NCBI RefSeq assembly: GCF_014203535.1
Contig: NZ_JACHJI010000008.1
Location: 1 to 64,000 of the forward strand
Source of the DNA: Streptomyces griseomycini
GTDB taxonomy: Bacteria > Actinomycetota > Actinomycetes > Streptomycetales > Streptomycetaceae
Reading direction: 5' to 3'
DNA: 64,000 nt
In this document: piece by piece, positions 8,801 through 22,547 of the stretch
Layout of the letters: each line of letters opens with the position of its first letter
How positions within the stretch are numbered: the stretch's first letter is position 1
The notes under the pieces: generated by a model
Seen by the model: only the letters and a program-made list of their open reading frames with translations
What the model was told of the DNA's origin: nothing
Database searches by the model: none
Made by a program: the position numbers and the translations under genes

Positions 8801-9610
8801 TCAGTGGTGGCCGGTGAGCGACCTGCGGGACACCGGGAAATCGAAGTAGGTGTCCGGGTGGGGTTCGGGCGTGAAGGTGTAGTGCCACCACTCCTCGGCG
8901 AGGTTCACGAATCCGAGGCTTTCCAGGGTGTCCTTGAGCAGCAGCCGGTTGGCGCGTTGTTCGCCCTGGACGCGGGGGTCGAGGGTGTGGCTGAGGGTGT
9001 CGAAGCAGTCGTAACCGGTGCCCATGTCGACGGAGTTGTCGGGGAACCGCTCGTCCTCGGGGGCGAAGCAGGGTGCCAGGGGCTGTCCGGGGTGGTACGG
9101 CCGGGTCGGTCGTGCGGGGAGCTTCACCAGGGTGAGGTCCACCGTCGAGCCGCGGCTGTGTCCGGACTTCTCCGCGATGTAGCCGTCGGCGAACAGCCGG
9201 CTCTTGTCGACGTTCGGGTAGAACTCGGCCTTCATCGCCTGGTCGTCGAGGTCCTTGGCCCAGCGCACGAAGTGGTCCACGGCGCGCTGTGGGCGGTAGC
9301 AGTCGTACACCTTGAGGGAGTAGCCCTGGCGCAGCAGCTTCCGCTGGGCCGTGTGCAGGGCCCGGGCGGCGGGACGGGTGAGGATGCACAGGGGCTGCCG
9401 GTAGCCGTCGATGGGCTCACCCACGAAGTTGTGCGGGGTGAAGTACCGCATCTCCTGGAGGATCGTCGGGTCCACACTGCTCAGCGCCACGAAGTCCTTC
9501 GGCGCCTTGGGCTCGGTCTTCGCCCGGGCGGGGGCGGAGGCGGCGGTCGTGGTCAGCAGGGTGGCGACCGCGATGACCAGGCCGCGTACCGCGGTGGAGA
9601 GTCGTGTCAT
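8801..9610 (-). CDS. Secreted D-Ala-D-Ala dipeptidase (VanX / M15D)
   Basis: 269 residues with an N-terminal Sec signal peptide (hydrophobic VIAVATLLTTTAASA, likely cleaved after an ASAPARA-type site). The M15D zinc site is intact: SGHSRGSTVDLT supplies His and Asp ligands, and EEWWHYTF supplies the catalytic Glu and the third His. The family cleaves D-alanyl-D-alanine. As an exported protein it more likely works in peptidoglycan turnover than in glycopeptide resistance, since cytoplasmic VanX pairs with vanH/vanA and neither is nearby. AGGAG lies four bases before the ATG. Confidence 0.9.
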   Translation of the reverse strand: MTRLSTAVRGLVIAVATLLTTTAASAPARAKTEPKAPKDFVALSSVDPTILQEMRYFTPHNFVGEPIDGYRQPLCILTRPAARALHTAQRKLLRQGYSLKVYDCYRPQRAVDHFVRWAKDLDDQAMKAEFYPNVDKSRLFADGYIAEKSGHSRGSTVDLTLVKLPARPTRPYHPGQPLAPCFAPEDERFPDNSVDMGTGYDCFDTLSHTLDPRVQGEQRANRLLLKDTLESLGFVNLAEEWWHYTFTPEPHPDTYFDFPVSRRSLTGHH

Positions 9611-10064
9611 GTCTCCTGCATTTATCAGGAGTGGCTCCGCCGGGGAAGCGTCCCGTCCCTCTCCGGCTCCTCACGGCACGGCTCCTGCCACTCCGTCACC
9701 CCTTTGTGCCGGGAAGGGCCGTGAGGGGTGTGCGCACGCCTGTGCCGCCACGGAAGACGGTCCTCCGGCCGTATGGCCGACAACCGTTCCGGTCGGCGAC
9801 CTTGACGCTCCTCGAGTGCCGGTGAACACTTCCGGTGTCAGCCGACATCGCTGCACATCTCGGTGTATTCCGGCACGCCGCCGCTGGGGTCCTCCCGCGA
9901 CACGGCCCACTCCCCCACCGGCGATTCGGCTGCGACGGCACGCTCGTCACGGATGCCGGGCGGGGCGCGGTGTCTCCCTGCCTCCGGCTGAAGTCGCCGT
10001 GGGAAACGCACCCTGCACGTGAGGCCCGGGGCGGACCGTCCCGGACCGGGGCCTAGGAGCCGCC
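9611..10064. other. 454-bp divergent intergenic region
   Basis: No convincing gene. It holds the promoters of the divergent vanX-like gene and glpF. An imperfect GC-rich hairpin (about 10023-10053) sits just before the glpF ribosome site and could form part of a long leader. Confidence 0.5.
9802..9830 (+). promoter_or_regulatory. Putative glpFK promoter
   Basis: TTGACG at 9802-9807, a 17-nt spacer, and AACACT at 9825-9830. A direct repeat CCGGTGaacactTCCGGTG overlaps the -10 and could be an operator. The leader to glpF would be about 230 nt. The -10 is weak. Confidence 0.35.
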
Positions 10065-10790
10065 ATGAGCAACGGAGACATTTTCGTCGGGGAGATCATC
10101 GGCACCGCGATCCTGATCCTGTTCGGCGCCGGTGTGGTCGCGGCCGTGGTGTTGAACTACTCGAAGGCGAAGGACGCCGGCTGGGTGGTCATCGCGTTGG
10201 GCTGGGGTTTCGGCGTGATGGCCGGGGCGTACACCGCGGCCCCGCTGTCCGGCGGGCACCTCAACCCGGCGGTCACCCTCGGGATCGCCATCGACACCGG
10301 GGAGTGGGACAAGGTCCACATCTACGTCGCCGGGCAGCTGGTCGGCGCGATGCTCGGCGCCCTTCTGTGCTGGCTGGTCTACTACGCGCAGTTCCGGGCC
10401 AACGCCGAGGAGGACATCGCCCAGCCGACGCTCGGCATCTTCTCCACGGCCCCGGCGATCCGCAATCCCGTCGCGAACCTCGTCACCGAGGTCATCGCGA
10501 CCATGGGCCTGGTGCTGCCGATCCTGGCCTTCGGCCTCACGAAGGGGCTCGGCGAATCGGGCACCGCGATCCTCATCGTCTCCTTCCTGGTGGTCGGCAT
10601 CGGCCTGTCGCTCGGCGGTCCCACGGGATACGCCATCAACCCCGCACGCGACCTGGGGCCGCGCATCGTGCACGCACTGCTGCCGATCCCCAACAAGGGG
10701 ACCTCCGACTGGAGCTACGCGTGGGTTCCCGTCGTGGGGCCGCTCATCGGCGCGGCGCTGTCCGGGCTCGTCTTCAACGCAGCCTTCTGA
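10065..10790 (+). CDS. glpF: Glycerol facilitator (aquaglyceroporin GlpF)
   Basis: 241 residues, an MIP-family channel with six predicted membrane helices. The two NPA boxes are intact: GGHLNPAVTLG and GYAINPARDLGPR. The Asp after the second NPAR is typical of glycerol-permeable members rather than strict water channels. It passes glycerol into the cell for phosphorylation by the kinase encoded 34 bp downstream. GGAG precedes the ATG. In S. coelicolor the equivalent operon has gylR upstream and glpD downstream; neither is adjacent here. Confidence 0.92.
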   Translation: MSNGDIFVGEIIGTAILILFGAGVVAAVVLNYSKAKDAGWVVIALGWGFGVMAGAYTAAPLSGGHLNPAVTLGIAIDTGEWDKVHIYVAGQLVGAMLGALLCWLVYYAQFRANAEEDIAQPTLGIFSTAPAIRNPVANLVTEVIATMGLVLPILAFGLTKGLGESGTAILIVSFLVVGIGLSLGGPTGYAINPARDLGPRIVHALLPIPNKGTSDWSYAWVPVVGPLIGAALSGLVFNAAF

Positions 10791-10824
10791 ACGAACCTCC
10801 GCACGAACCGACGAAGGGGACGTC

Positions 10825-12336
<1,512 letters not shown>

Positions 12337-12368
12337 CCACGCGCGCGTGGAGCGTCGTTCCCCGGCCC

Positions 12369-12404
12369 GCGGCCCGTACTCCGGTCGGCGGGAGTACGGG
12401 CCGC
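12369..12404. terminator. Hairpin terminator between glpK and cvnD
   Basis: A perfect 14-bp stem: GCGGCCCGTACTCC at 12369-12382 pairs with 12391-12404 around an 8-nt loop. It lies 33 bp after glpK and 37 bp past the end of the convergent cvnD, so it can stop both. Confidence 0.8.
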
Positions 12405-12440
12405 GCCCGGAGCGGCGGGATCCGGGCCGTGCCCGTGGTC

Positions 12441-13026
12441 TCAGATGGTGACCGTCCGGCGGCGCTGCGCGGCCTGCGTCATGGCGTGCTGGACGACACC
12501 GACGAGGACATCCTTGACCGACTCGCGCTCCCGGGCGTCGCACATCAGCAGCGGTACGTGGTCGTCGAGATCGAGCGCCTGGCGGACGTCGTCGACCGGG
12601 TACCGGGCGGCGCCCTCGAAGCAGTTGACGCCGACGAGGAACGGTATGGAGCGCCGCTCGAAGTAGTCGATGGCCGCGAAGCAGTCCTCCAGGCGCCGGG
12701 TGTCGGCGAGGACGACCGCACCGAGGGCGCCCTCGGAGAGCTCGTCCCACATGAACCAGAACCGCTCCTGACCGGGCGTGCCGAAGAGGTACAGCACCAG
12801 GTCCTCGCGCAGCGTGATGCGGCCGAAGTCCATGGCCACGGTGGTGGTGCTCTTGGCCTCCACACCGCTGGTGTCGTCGACCGGGCGCCCCGCCTCGGTG
12901 AGCAGTTCCTCGGTGCGCAGCGGCCTGATCTCGCTGACCGCGCCGACGAGCGTGGTCTTGCCCACGCCGAAGCCGCCGGCCACCAGGATCTTGAGCGTGA
13001 CGGGCTCGACCGGGGGCTTGCCGCGC

Positions 13027-13046
<20 letters not shown>
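12441..13046 (-). CDS. Conservon small GTPase (CvnD)
   Basis: 201 residues, a Ras-like GTP-binding protein of the conservon type. The P-loop is AGGFGVGKTTLVG, a switch region follows near DTSGVEAKSTTTVAMDFG, the G3 region is LYLFGTPGQERFWFMW, and the G4-like region is GVNCFEG. Conservon GTPases relay signals from the membrane kinase-like CvnA. The start MIFGRSERGKPP is preceded by AGGAG. These first codons lie inside the 3' end of the oxoprolinase gene (20-bp overlap), so it is probably translated by coupling to that gene rather than to cvnC as usual. Confidence 0.92.
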
Positions 13047-16710
<3,664 letters not shown>

Positions 16711-16734
16711 GTCAGTACCCCGCTTCCGCGCCGG

Positions 16735-17130
16735 TCACAGCGCCCGGAGGCCGTTGATCACATCGCGCAGAATACTCTCGTCCGGCAGTTCGGCCGGGGG
16801 TACGGGCCGGTTCACATGGACGAATTCGGTGTCGACGAGGTCCCCGACCAGGACCCTGACCACCCCGACCGGCAGGTCGAGTTCGGCGGCGAGTTCGACG
16901 ACCGTCTGCGGGGCGTCACGGCACAGTTCGACGATCTCCACGTGCTCCGGGGAGAGCGTCGGGTCCGTCTCCGGATCGTCGGCGTGGGGCTCCGTGACGA
17001 CCACCGCGATCAGATCGAGGCGGTGCTGGGCCGCACTGGTGGTGCGGCCCCGCGTCATGGCGTACGGACGGACGACCGGACCGGCCTCGTCGTCGAACCA
17101 GTGGCTTCTACCCTGACCGTCAGCGCTCAT
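16735..17130 (-). CDS. Conservon DUF742 protein (CvnC)
   Basis: 131 residues of the DUF742 family, a small winged-helix-like protein found in streptomycete conservons. HVEIVELCRDAPQTVVELAAEL and LPVGVVRVLVGDL resemble a MarR-like wing-helix fold, and the C-terminus ILRDVINGLRAL is typical of CvnC. It starts 9 bp after the cvnB stop. In most conservons cvnD follows directly with overlap; here the oxoprolinase gene intervenes. Confidence 0.93.
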   Translation of the reverse strand: MSADGQGRSHWFDDEAGPVVRPYAMTRGRTTSAAQHRLDLIAVVVTEPHADDPETDPTLSPEHVEIVELCRDAPQTVVELAAELDLPVGVVRVLVGDLVDTEFVHVNRPVPPAELPDESILRDVINGLRAL

Positions 17131-17139
17131 GTCATCCCA

Positions 17140-17574
17140 CTACCCGCCCGAGGGCAGATCGGTGCGCGGAGCGGCACCCAGATGCGCACCGACCCGCTTC
17201 ACGAGGAGCGTCATCTCGTAGGCGACCTGTCCGACGTCCGAGTCGGCGTCCGCGAGGACGGCGAGGCAACTGCCGTCACCGGCGGCCGTGACGAACAGGA
17301 ACGCCTCGTCGAGCTCGACGACGGTCTGACGGACGTCGCCCGCCTCGAAGTGGCGGCCCACTCCCTTGGCGAGGCTGTGGAACCCGGAGGCGACAGCGGC
17401 CAGGTGTTCGCTGTCCTCACGGGTCAGGTCCTTCGAGGCTCCCGTGGGCAGGCCGTCGCCGGAGAGCACGATGACCTTGCGGATGCTCGCGACACGGTCC
17501 ACCAGGTCGTCGAGCAGCCAGTTCAGCTCGCCCTTGTCGGTCGCGGTGTGGCCGGTGGCCTTCGGTGCGGTCAT
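17140..17574 (-). CDS. Conservon roadblock/LC7 protein (CvnB)
   Basis: 144 residues with a Roadblock/LC7 domain (about 15-110: LNWLLDDLVDRVASIRKVIVLSGDG). This family acts as a GTPase regulator or scaffold, matching the CvnD GTPase in the same operon. Its ATG overlaps the cvnA stop in an ATGA, so the two are translationally coupled. Confidence 0.93.
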   Translation of the reverse strand: MTAPKATGHTATDKGELNWLLDDLVDRVASIRKVIVLSGDGLPTGASKDLTREDSEHLAAVASGFHSLAKGVGRHFEAGDVRQTVVELDEAFLFVTAAGDGSCLAVLADADSDVGQVAYEMTLLVKRVGAHLGAAPRTDLPSGG

Positions 17575-20500
17575 CGACCGTCCCCCTTAGTCGTTCGTCG
17601 TGGTGCTGTGCCGCTGTCGGCGTCGTCGCCCGCGGCGTTCTCCTCGCGGCCGCGCTGCCAGCCTCGCTGGAGCGAAGCCATGCGGCTGCGTACTTCCTCG
17701 GCGTCCCGTTCGACGGGCCGGGTCCTGTCCTCGTTCCGCCGTTCGGCACTGTGTTTCAGCTGCGGAGCAAGGCTGGCCTGCCGTTTGCGCCGGGGCAGTG
17801 CCCCGGCGCCGGGGTCCGGTGCCGCGTCGCCGGATCCGGTCCGCGCCGTCGTGCCCTCGGCCGGCGTGGGGTCCTCCGGGCCGCTTGGTGCGATCGCGGG
17901 GCGGCGCGTGCGCCGGGGAAGGAGCGCAGGGGGCTCCGGCAGGTCGGCACGCGCTCGGCCGGAGGGCTCCGGGGTCTCGCTCCGTTCTCCGGCTCGGGCG
18001 TCGGTCCCGGGGCGGGCGGGGTTCGCGCCCCGCCTGCGGGCGGGGAGCGCCGGCGGTGTCTCCGCCTCCGGCGGCTCCTGCTCGCGTCCCGAGGAGAGCC
18101 GGCCGGCGCGGCGGGCGGGGAGCGGGGACGTGGGCTCCGGGCCCGTGCGGCCGGTGCTCCGGCGTCCCGCCGGGTCCTCACCGCGCTCACGGGCCGGAAG
18201 CGGTGGCGTCTCCGGGTTCGGGCGGTCCGACGAGGCGGCCGTGTCCTCGTCCGTCCGTTCCCGGCGGGTGCGACGGTCCCCGACCGGGCGTCCGTGGGAG
18301 CTGACCAGTTTGGGTGTCCCCCGGCGGGGCAGCGGGACCGGGGCGCTCGTCCGGTCGTCGGCGTCCCGGTCGCGTCCCTCACGGGTGCCGGGGGCCTGCT
18401 GATGCGGCTCGTGGCGCCGACCGGGCCGCTCGTCCTTGGCGTGGGTGAGGGAACGGCGGGGGCGGAAGAGGCCGCCGTGCCCGCTGTCCTCGTCGCCCAG
18501 CGCGCCGGGGAAGTCGTCGAGGGCGTCCAGGTCGACCGGGGCTTCCAGTTCCACCGGTCCGTCCAGCAGCGAGGCGGGCAGCCCGGGCAGCTGCGCGGGT
18601 GTCCGGGAGAGCGCGGCCTGGCGGCTCTCCTCCGGTTTCTTGTCCTTGGCCCGCTGGGGGCGGTCGAGGCGGAAGCCGACGCCGTTGGTGTCCGGCACGT
18701 CGTCCGTCAGCAGCGCGTCGGGGATGAGGACGATCGCCGTGGTGCCGCCGTACGGGGAGGGCTGGAGGGAGACCCGGATGTTCTGACGCTGGGCGAGGCG
18801 GCTCACCACGAAGAGTCCGAGCCGGTCGGTGTCGGTGAGTTCGAACTCGGGAGTCTCGGCGAGCCGGAGGTTGGCGTCCAGGAGCGCGTCGGCGGCCATG
18901 CCGAGACCGCGGTCGTGGATCTCCAGGGTGAAGCCGTTGGCCACGCGCTCGCCCAGGACCTGGACGGCGGTGTGCGGCGGCGAGAACACCGTGGCGTTCT
19001 CCAGCAGTTCGGCCACGAGGTGGGTGAGGTCGGCGACGGCCGGCCCGGTGACGGCGGTCCGCGGCAGGCGGCGGACCTCGATGCGTTCGTAGTCCTCGAC
19101 CTCGGCGACGGCGGCGCGGACGACGTCCATGAGCTGGACGGGCTTGCGCCACTGCCGGGAGGGCGCGGCGCCGGAGAGGATGACGAGGCCCTCCGCGTGC
19201 CGGCGCATGCGGGTGGTCAGATGGTCCAGGCGGAACAGGTCGGCGAGTTCCTCGGTGTCCTCGGTCCTGCGCTCCATGCTGTCCAGCAGGGTGAGCTGCT
19301 TGTGGAGCAGGACCTGGCTGCGGCGGGCGAGGTTGACGAACACCTCGGAGACGCCGGCGCGCAGTTCGGCCTGTTTGACGGCGGCCTCCACGGCGGCGCG
19401 CTGGAGGGTGTTGAGGGCCTGGCCGACCTCGCCCATCTCGTTCTTGTCGTACTCCAGCCGCGGGACTTCGGTCTCGACGTCGACCTGCTCGCCGGCCGAG
19501 AGGCGGCGCATCACACTGGGCAGCCGGACGCCGGACGCCTCGTGCGCCTCGAGACGCAGCTGTCGCAGGTCCCGGATGAGGCCGCGGCCGATGCGTACGG
19601 AGAGGAAGAGGGAGAGCAGCAGGGCGACCAGTCCGAGGGTGCCGGCGATGACGGCCTGGGTGATGATGCCCATGGCCACGGGACGGACACGGTCCTGATA
19701 ACGGTCGGTGGCCTGGTCGTTGAGAGTGCCGAGCTCGGCGAGCACGTGGCCGGCGGCGGTGTCCCAGCTCTTCGCGGTGATCCCGCGGGGCGGTCCGGTG
19801 CCGGAGGAGACGGCCGCCTCCTCCCCCACGCGCAACGGAGCGGACGCGGCGTTCTTCCAGAAGGTCTCGTAGCGGTCGCGCTCGGATGCGGGCAGCTGCG
19901 GCAGGCTGGCGTCGTACATCAGCGTGCGCTGGGCCACGAGGTCGGAGACCTCCCGCACTTCGGCGCGGGACAGTTCGCCGACGATCAGGGCGGATCCGAG
20001 CAGGGCGTCCTCCCGGGCGAGCAGTTCGCGGGCACGGGCCAGGTTGACGAGGGCTCGGTACTGCTTGTCCAGCTCGACGTCATCGACCACGTGCAGGTTG
20101 GCCAGCAGGACGTAGCACGGGTCGACCAGACGGTTGTAGAGATCGAGGGCCTGGGAGCGGTTGACGGTGCCGTCCTCGACGCTGCGGCGCAGGGACTCGA
20201 TGCCGTCGAAGGAGTCCAGCACCGCGTTCAGCTCGCCGGAGTCCCCGTGCATGGCCTCGCGCACATCGGGGTTCGCCGCGTTCTCGCGGACCCGGTCGAC
20301 GGCCTTGTCGGTGGCGGTGCGGCTGCGCCGGAGGGCGGCGAGTCCGTCGGAGGCGCGAGGGTCCGCGAGGTGGACGAGGGTCTGCCGACGCTCCTGCTGG
20401 AGGACGCGGACGGTGTCCTCGAGGGGGTAGCCGACCTCCTCCATCACCGACGACACGTCGAACAGGTGGCTCGCTTCGCGACCGGTGAGCACCGTGGTGA

Positions 20501-20585
20501 AGGCCCAGATCGCCGTCAGGGACACCAGCGGCACGAGAAGCAGCGCCACGATCTTCCGGCGGATGGACTTCCCGCGAAAGCGCAT
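17571..20585 (-). CDS. Conservon histidine-kinase-like sensor (CvnA)
   Basis: 1004 residues. A membrane helix (about 12-34) is followed by an extracytoplasmic nitrate/sulfonate-sensing-type helical domain, a second helix (near MGIITQAVIAGTLGLVALLL), HAMP, a coiled region and a HATPase_c domain with an N box in ELLENATVFSPP and G boxes in EIHDRGLGM. No clear phosphoacceptor-histidine box is seen, as usual for CvnA. The last 350 or so residues are Pro/Arg/Glu-rich and probably disordered. The start MRFRGKSIRRKIV at 20585 has GGGAGG upstream. It is the first gene of the conservon. Confidence 0.92.
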   Translation of the reverse strand: MRFRGKSIRRKIVALLLVPLVSLTAIWAFTTVLTGREASHLFDVSSVMEEVGYPLEDTVRVLQQERRQTLVHLADPRASDGLAALRRSRTATDKAVDRVRENAANPDVREAMHGDSGELNAVLDSFDGIESLRRSVEDGTVNRSQALDLYNRLVDPCYVLLANLHVVDDVELDKQYRALVNLARARELLAREDALLGSALIVGELSRAEVREVSDLVAQRTLMYDASLPQLPASERDRYETFWKNAASAPLRVGEEAAVSSGTGPPRGITAKSWDTAAGHVLAELGTLNDQATDRYQDRVRPVAMGIITQAVIAGTLGLVALLLSLFLSVRIGRGLIRDLRQLRLEAHEASGVRLPSVMRRLSAGEQVDVETEVPRLEYDKNEMGEVGQALNTLQRAAVEAAVKQAELRAGVSEVFVNLARRSQVLLHKQLTLLDSMERRTEDTEELADLFRLDHLTTRMRRHAEGLVILSGAAPSRQWRKPVQLMDVVRAAVAEVEDYERIEVRRLPRTAVTGPAVADLTHLVAELLENATVFSPPHTAVQVLGERVANGFTLEIHDRGLGMAADALLDANLRLAETPEFELTDTDRLGLFVVSRLAQRQNIRVSLQPSPYGGTTAIVLIPDALLTDDVPDTNGVGFRLDRPQRAKDKKPEESRQAALSRTPAQLPGLPASLLDGPVELEAPVDLDALDDFPGALGDEDSGHGGLFRPRRSLTHAKDERPGRRHEPHQQAPGTREGRDRDADDRTSAPVPLPRRGTPKLVSSHGRPVGDRRTRRERTDEDTAASSDRPNPETPPLPARERGEDPAGRRSTGRTGPEPTSPLPARRAGRLSSGREQEPPEAETPPALPARRRGANPARPGTDARAGERSETPEPSGRARADLPEPPALLPRRTRRPAIAPSGPEDPTPAEGTTARTGSGDAAPDPGAGALPRRKRQASLAPQLKHSAERRNEDRTRPVERDAEEVRSRMASLQRGWQRGREENAAGDDADSGTAPRRTTKGDGR

Positions 20586-21002
20586 GGCCTCCCCCAGCTC
20601 ACCCCCGACCGGCCGGGGGCACACATGTGCGTCAACAAACGGCGCGAGCCTACTACCGAGCCGCGGCCAACTCGAAGAGCCGTCCGGAGGCCGAAGTTCC
20701 GTACCGGCGGCGGAACATGAGGAGTTGTCCGGTCATTGCGGGAGATTGCCGCCTGCGATCGGAAGGGTGTTCCGCGGGCCGGCCCTCGGATCCCCTGAGA
20801 CGGTTGGCCGAATTCTTTCCCCACCCGGGAATCTTCGTGACGTTCCGTTCGTCCTTCTCTGTGGGAGATGGGGGCGGAATCGGCCACAGGAGCCGTGTCC
20901 CGCATCTGGGCGGCGTAGAACAGCGCAAGCCGGGCAGTCACTGGGGAACCGGGTCTTCGGACACGAGCGAGCGGTCTGCCGGCGGTGGGGAGTGACACGT
21001 TG
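20586..21002. other. 417-bp divergent intergenic region
   Basis: Promoter region of the conservon (minus) and the following membrane-protein gene (plus). It is less GC-rich than the genes around it. I see no convincing gene, repeat or RNA structure. One GGGAAT (near 20828) resembles a SigR -35, but the expected GTTG is not at the right distance. Confidence 0.4.
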
Positions 21003-21470
21003 ATGGGCACGGCGGAGCGGCGCGAGGCGCACGAAGCCGCGAGGGGCACCGGCACGTCCGGTGCCCGTGAGCAGGCGTACCACCGACCTCTGTGGGTCGA
21101 GGAGCCGGCGCGGCGGCGCCGGTTGCCGGATCCGGTGCGGACGGCGGCCGTACGGGCGGTGCTCGTCATCGCAGTGACGCTGATTCAGGCCATGGTGGCC
21201 TTCCTGTGCACGCTGGCCGGATCCTGGTTGGCGTTCCCCATGGTCATCAGCAGCGTCGTCAGCACGATCCTGGCCACGTGGGCGGCCCTGGACGTGTGGG
21301 TGACCCGTCAGGTCTGGCACCAGCGCCACGGCGTGGTGTCCGCTCCCAGCAGCACCGCACGGGCCCTGCGACGCGAGCGGCGCCGCGCCCGGCGGCAGGA
21401 GCGGTCCGCCGAGCGGGCGCAGTCGCGCATACGCCGAGGGGGCGGAGCCGGGCAGTTGTCGCACTCCTGA
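21003..21470 (+). CDS. Small membrane protein of unknown function
   Basis: 155 residues. A polar N-terminus is followed by two closely spaced hydrophobic segments (about 45-95; VLVIAVTLIQAMVAFLCTLA and FPMVISSVVSTILATWAAL) and a very basic C-terminal tail rich in Arg. I do not recognise a family. The ATG at 21003 is preferred because GGGGAG lies upstream; a GTG at 20985 is an alternative. A strong hairpin follows the stop, so it is probably monocistronic. Confidence 0.75.
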   Translation: MGTAERREAHEAARGTGTSGAREQAYHRPLWVEEPARRRRLPDPVRTAAVRAVLVIAVTLIQAMVAFLCTLAGSWLAFPMVISSVVSTILATWAALDVWVTRQVWHQRHGVVSAPSSTARALRRERRRARRQERSAERAQSRIRRGGGAGQLSHS

Positions 21471-21476
21471 CATCGG

Positions 21477-21520
21477 CGCCCGCGCTCGTTCCGACCCTCC
21501 GGTGCCGGAGAGCGCGGGCG
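21477..21520 (+). terminator. Hairpin terminator
   Basis: A perfect 11-bp stem: CGCCCGCGCTC at 21477-21487 pairs with GAGCGCGGGCG at 21510-21520. It begins 6 bp after the membrane-protein stop codon. Confidence 0.75.
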
Positions 21521-21572
21521 TACGGCACCTCCCCCGGCACCCGACCATGCGGTGGCATGATGTTGCGCATGG

Positions 21573-21595
21573 CGCACATGTGACTGTCATGTGCG
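21573..21595. promoter_or_regulatory. Palindromic operator upstream of IclR gene
   Basis: CGCACATG, a 7-nt spacer and CATGTGCG form a perfect 8-bp inverted repeat 83 bp before the IclR-family start codon. A smaller palindrome CATGC-N4-GCATG lies about 25 bp upstream. IclR regulators usually bind such sites in their own promoters, so autoregulation is likely. Confidence 0.55.
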
Positions 21596-21677
21596 ACGGA
21601 ATCCGAGCGGGCGGCCGTCGCATCAGGGTCCTCCGGATGCGGTCCGCACCGGGACGACAGGTGGTGGGAGCCGAGCC

Positions 21678-22508
21678 ATGACCGGCGCGCGCAAGCAGTC
21701 CGGACGCCGCGCGGAGCACGCGGCGGACCCGGCGAGGCGGAACGGGAAGAACGCGGCGAGCGCCGTCCAGTCGGTGGACCGTGCCGTGAGCGTGCTGGAG
21801 ATGCTCGCCCGGCTCGGCGAGGCGGGCGTCACCGAGATCGCCGACGCGTTGGAGGTGCACAGGTCCACCGCCTTCCGGCTGCTCGGCGTCCTGGAGAACC
21901 GCGGTCTGGTGGCCCAGGCCAAGGACCGCGGCAAGTACTACCTGGGTGCCGGCGTGCTGCGTCTCGCCGGGGCGGCGGCCGTGCGGCTGGACATCTCGCA
22001 GGAAGGCGTCCCGGTGTGCCGGGAACTGGCCGACGAGCTGGGCGAGACGGTGAACATCGCGGTCCTGGACGACGCCGCCGCCGTCAACATCATGCAGGCC
22101 CGCGGCACGGCATCCGTCACGGCGCAGAACTGGCTCGGCAGGCGCACCCCGCTGCATGCCACCTCCAGCGGCAAGGTGTTCCTGGCGCACAGGCCACCCG
22201 CCTTGCGCGAAGACGTTCTCGCCGGCCCGCTGCACCGGTTCACGGAGCGCACGATCACCGAGGCGTCCGTTCTGCGCGGTGAGCTGGAGGCGGTCGTCCC
22301 CGAGGGGTACGCCGCAACCCTCGAGGAGCTGGAGTTGGGGCTCGCGGCCGTCGCCGCGCCGGTCCGCTCGTACGACGGCGAGGTGATCGCGGCGATCAGC
22401 GTCTCGGGGCCGGTGTACCGGCTGACCCCGGACCGCCTGCCGGAGCTGGGCAGGCGGACGGCGGCAGCGGCGGCCGAGCTGTCCCGGCGCATGGGCTACG
22501 GCTTCTGA
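21678..22508 (+). CDS. IclR-family transcriptional regulator
   Basis: 276 residues. The N-terminal winged helix-turn-helix (about 35-100; LGEAGVTEIADALEVHRSTAFRLLGVLENRGLV) is followed by the IclR effector domain (about 110-270; GETVNIAVLDDAAAVNIMQ and TPLHATSSGKVFLAH). The ligand is unknown. Candidate targets include itself and, because streptomycete glycerol operons are controlled by an IclR protein (GylR), possibly glpFK 11 kb away. GGGAG precedes the ATG. It converges on the SMC-like gene with a 39-bp gap and no clear terminator. Confidence 0.9.
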   Translation: MTGARKQSGRRAEHAADPARRNGKNAASAVQSVDRAVSVLEMLARLGEAGVTEIADALEVHRSTAFRLLGVLENRGLVAQAKDRGKYYLGAGVLRLAGAAAVRLDISQEGVPVCRELADELGETVNIAVLDDAAAVNIMQARGTASVTAQNWLGRRTPLHATSSGKVFLAHRPPALREDVLAGPLHRFTERTITEASVLRGELEAVVPEGYAATLEELELGLAAVAAPVRSYDGEVIAAISVSGPVYRLTPDRLPELGRRTAAAAAELSRRMGYGF

Positions 22509-22547
22509 GCCACGTGTCCGAACCGTGCGGGAGAGGGGGACGCGTGG

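Noticed and set aside
10023..10053. GC-rich hairpin just before the glpF ribosome site as a possible riboswitch
   Set aside because: The pairing is imperfect and no known riboswitch core is visible; it is mentioned only as part of the leader.
20828..20856. GGGAAT considered as a SigR promoter for the membrane-protein gene
   Set aside because: The -10 position reads GTCC, not GTTG.
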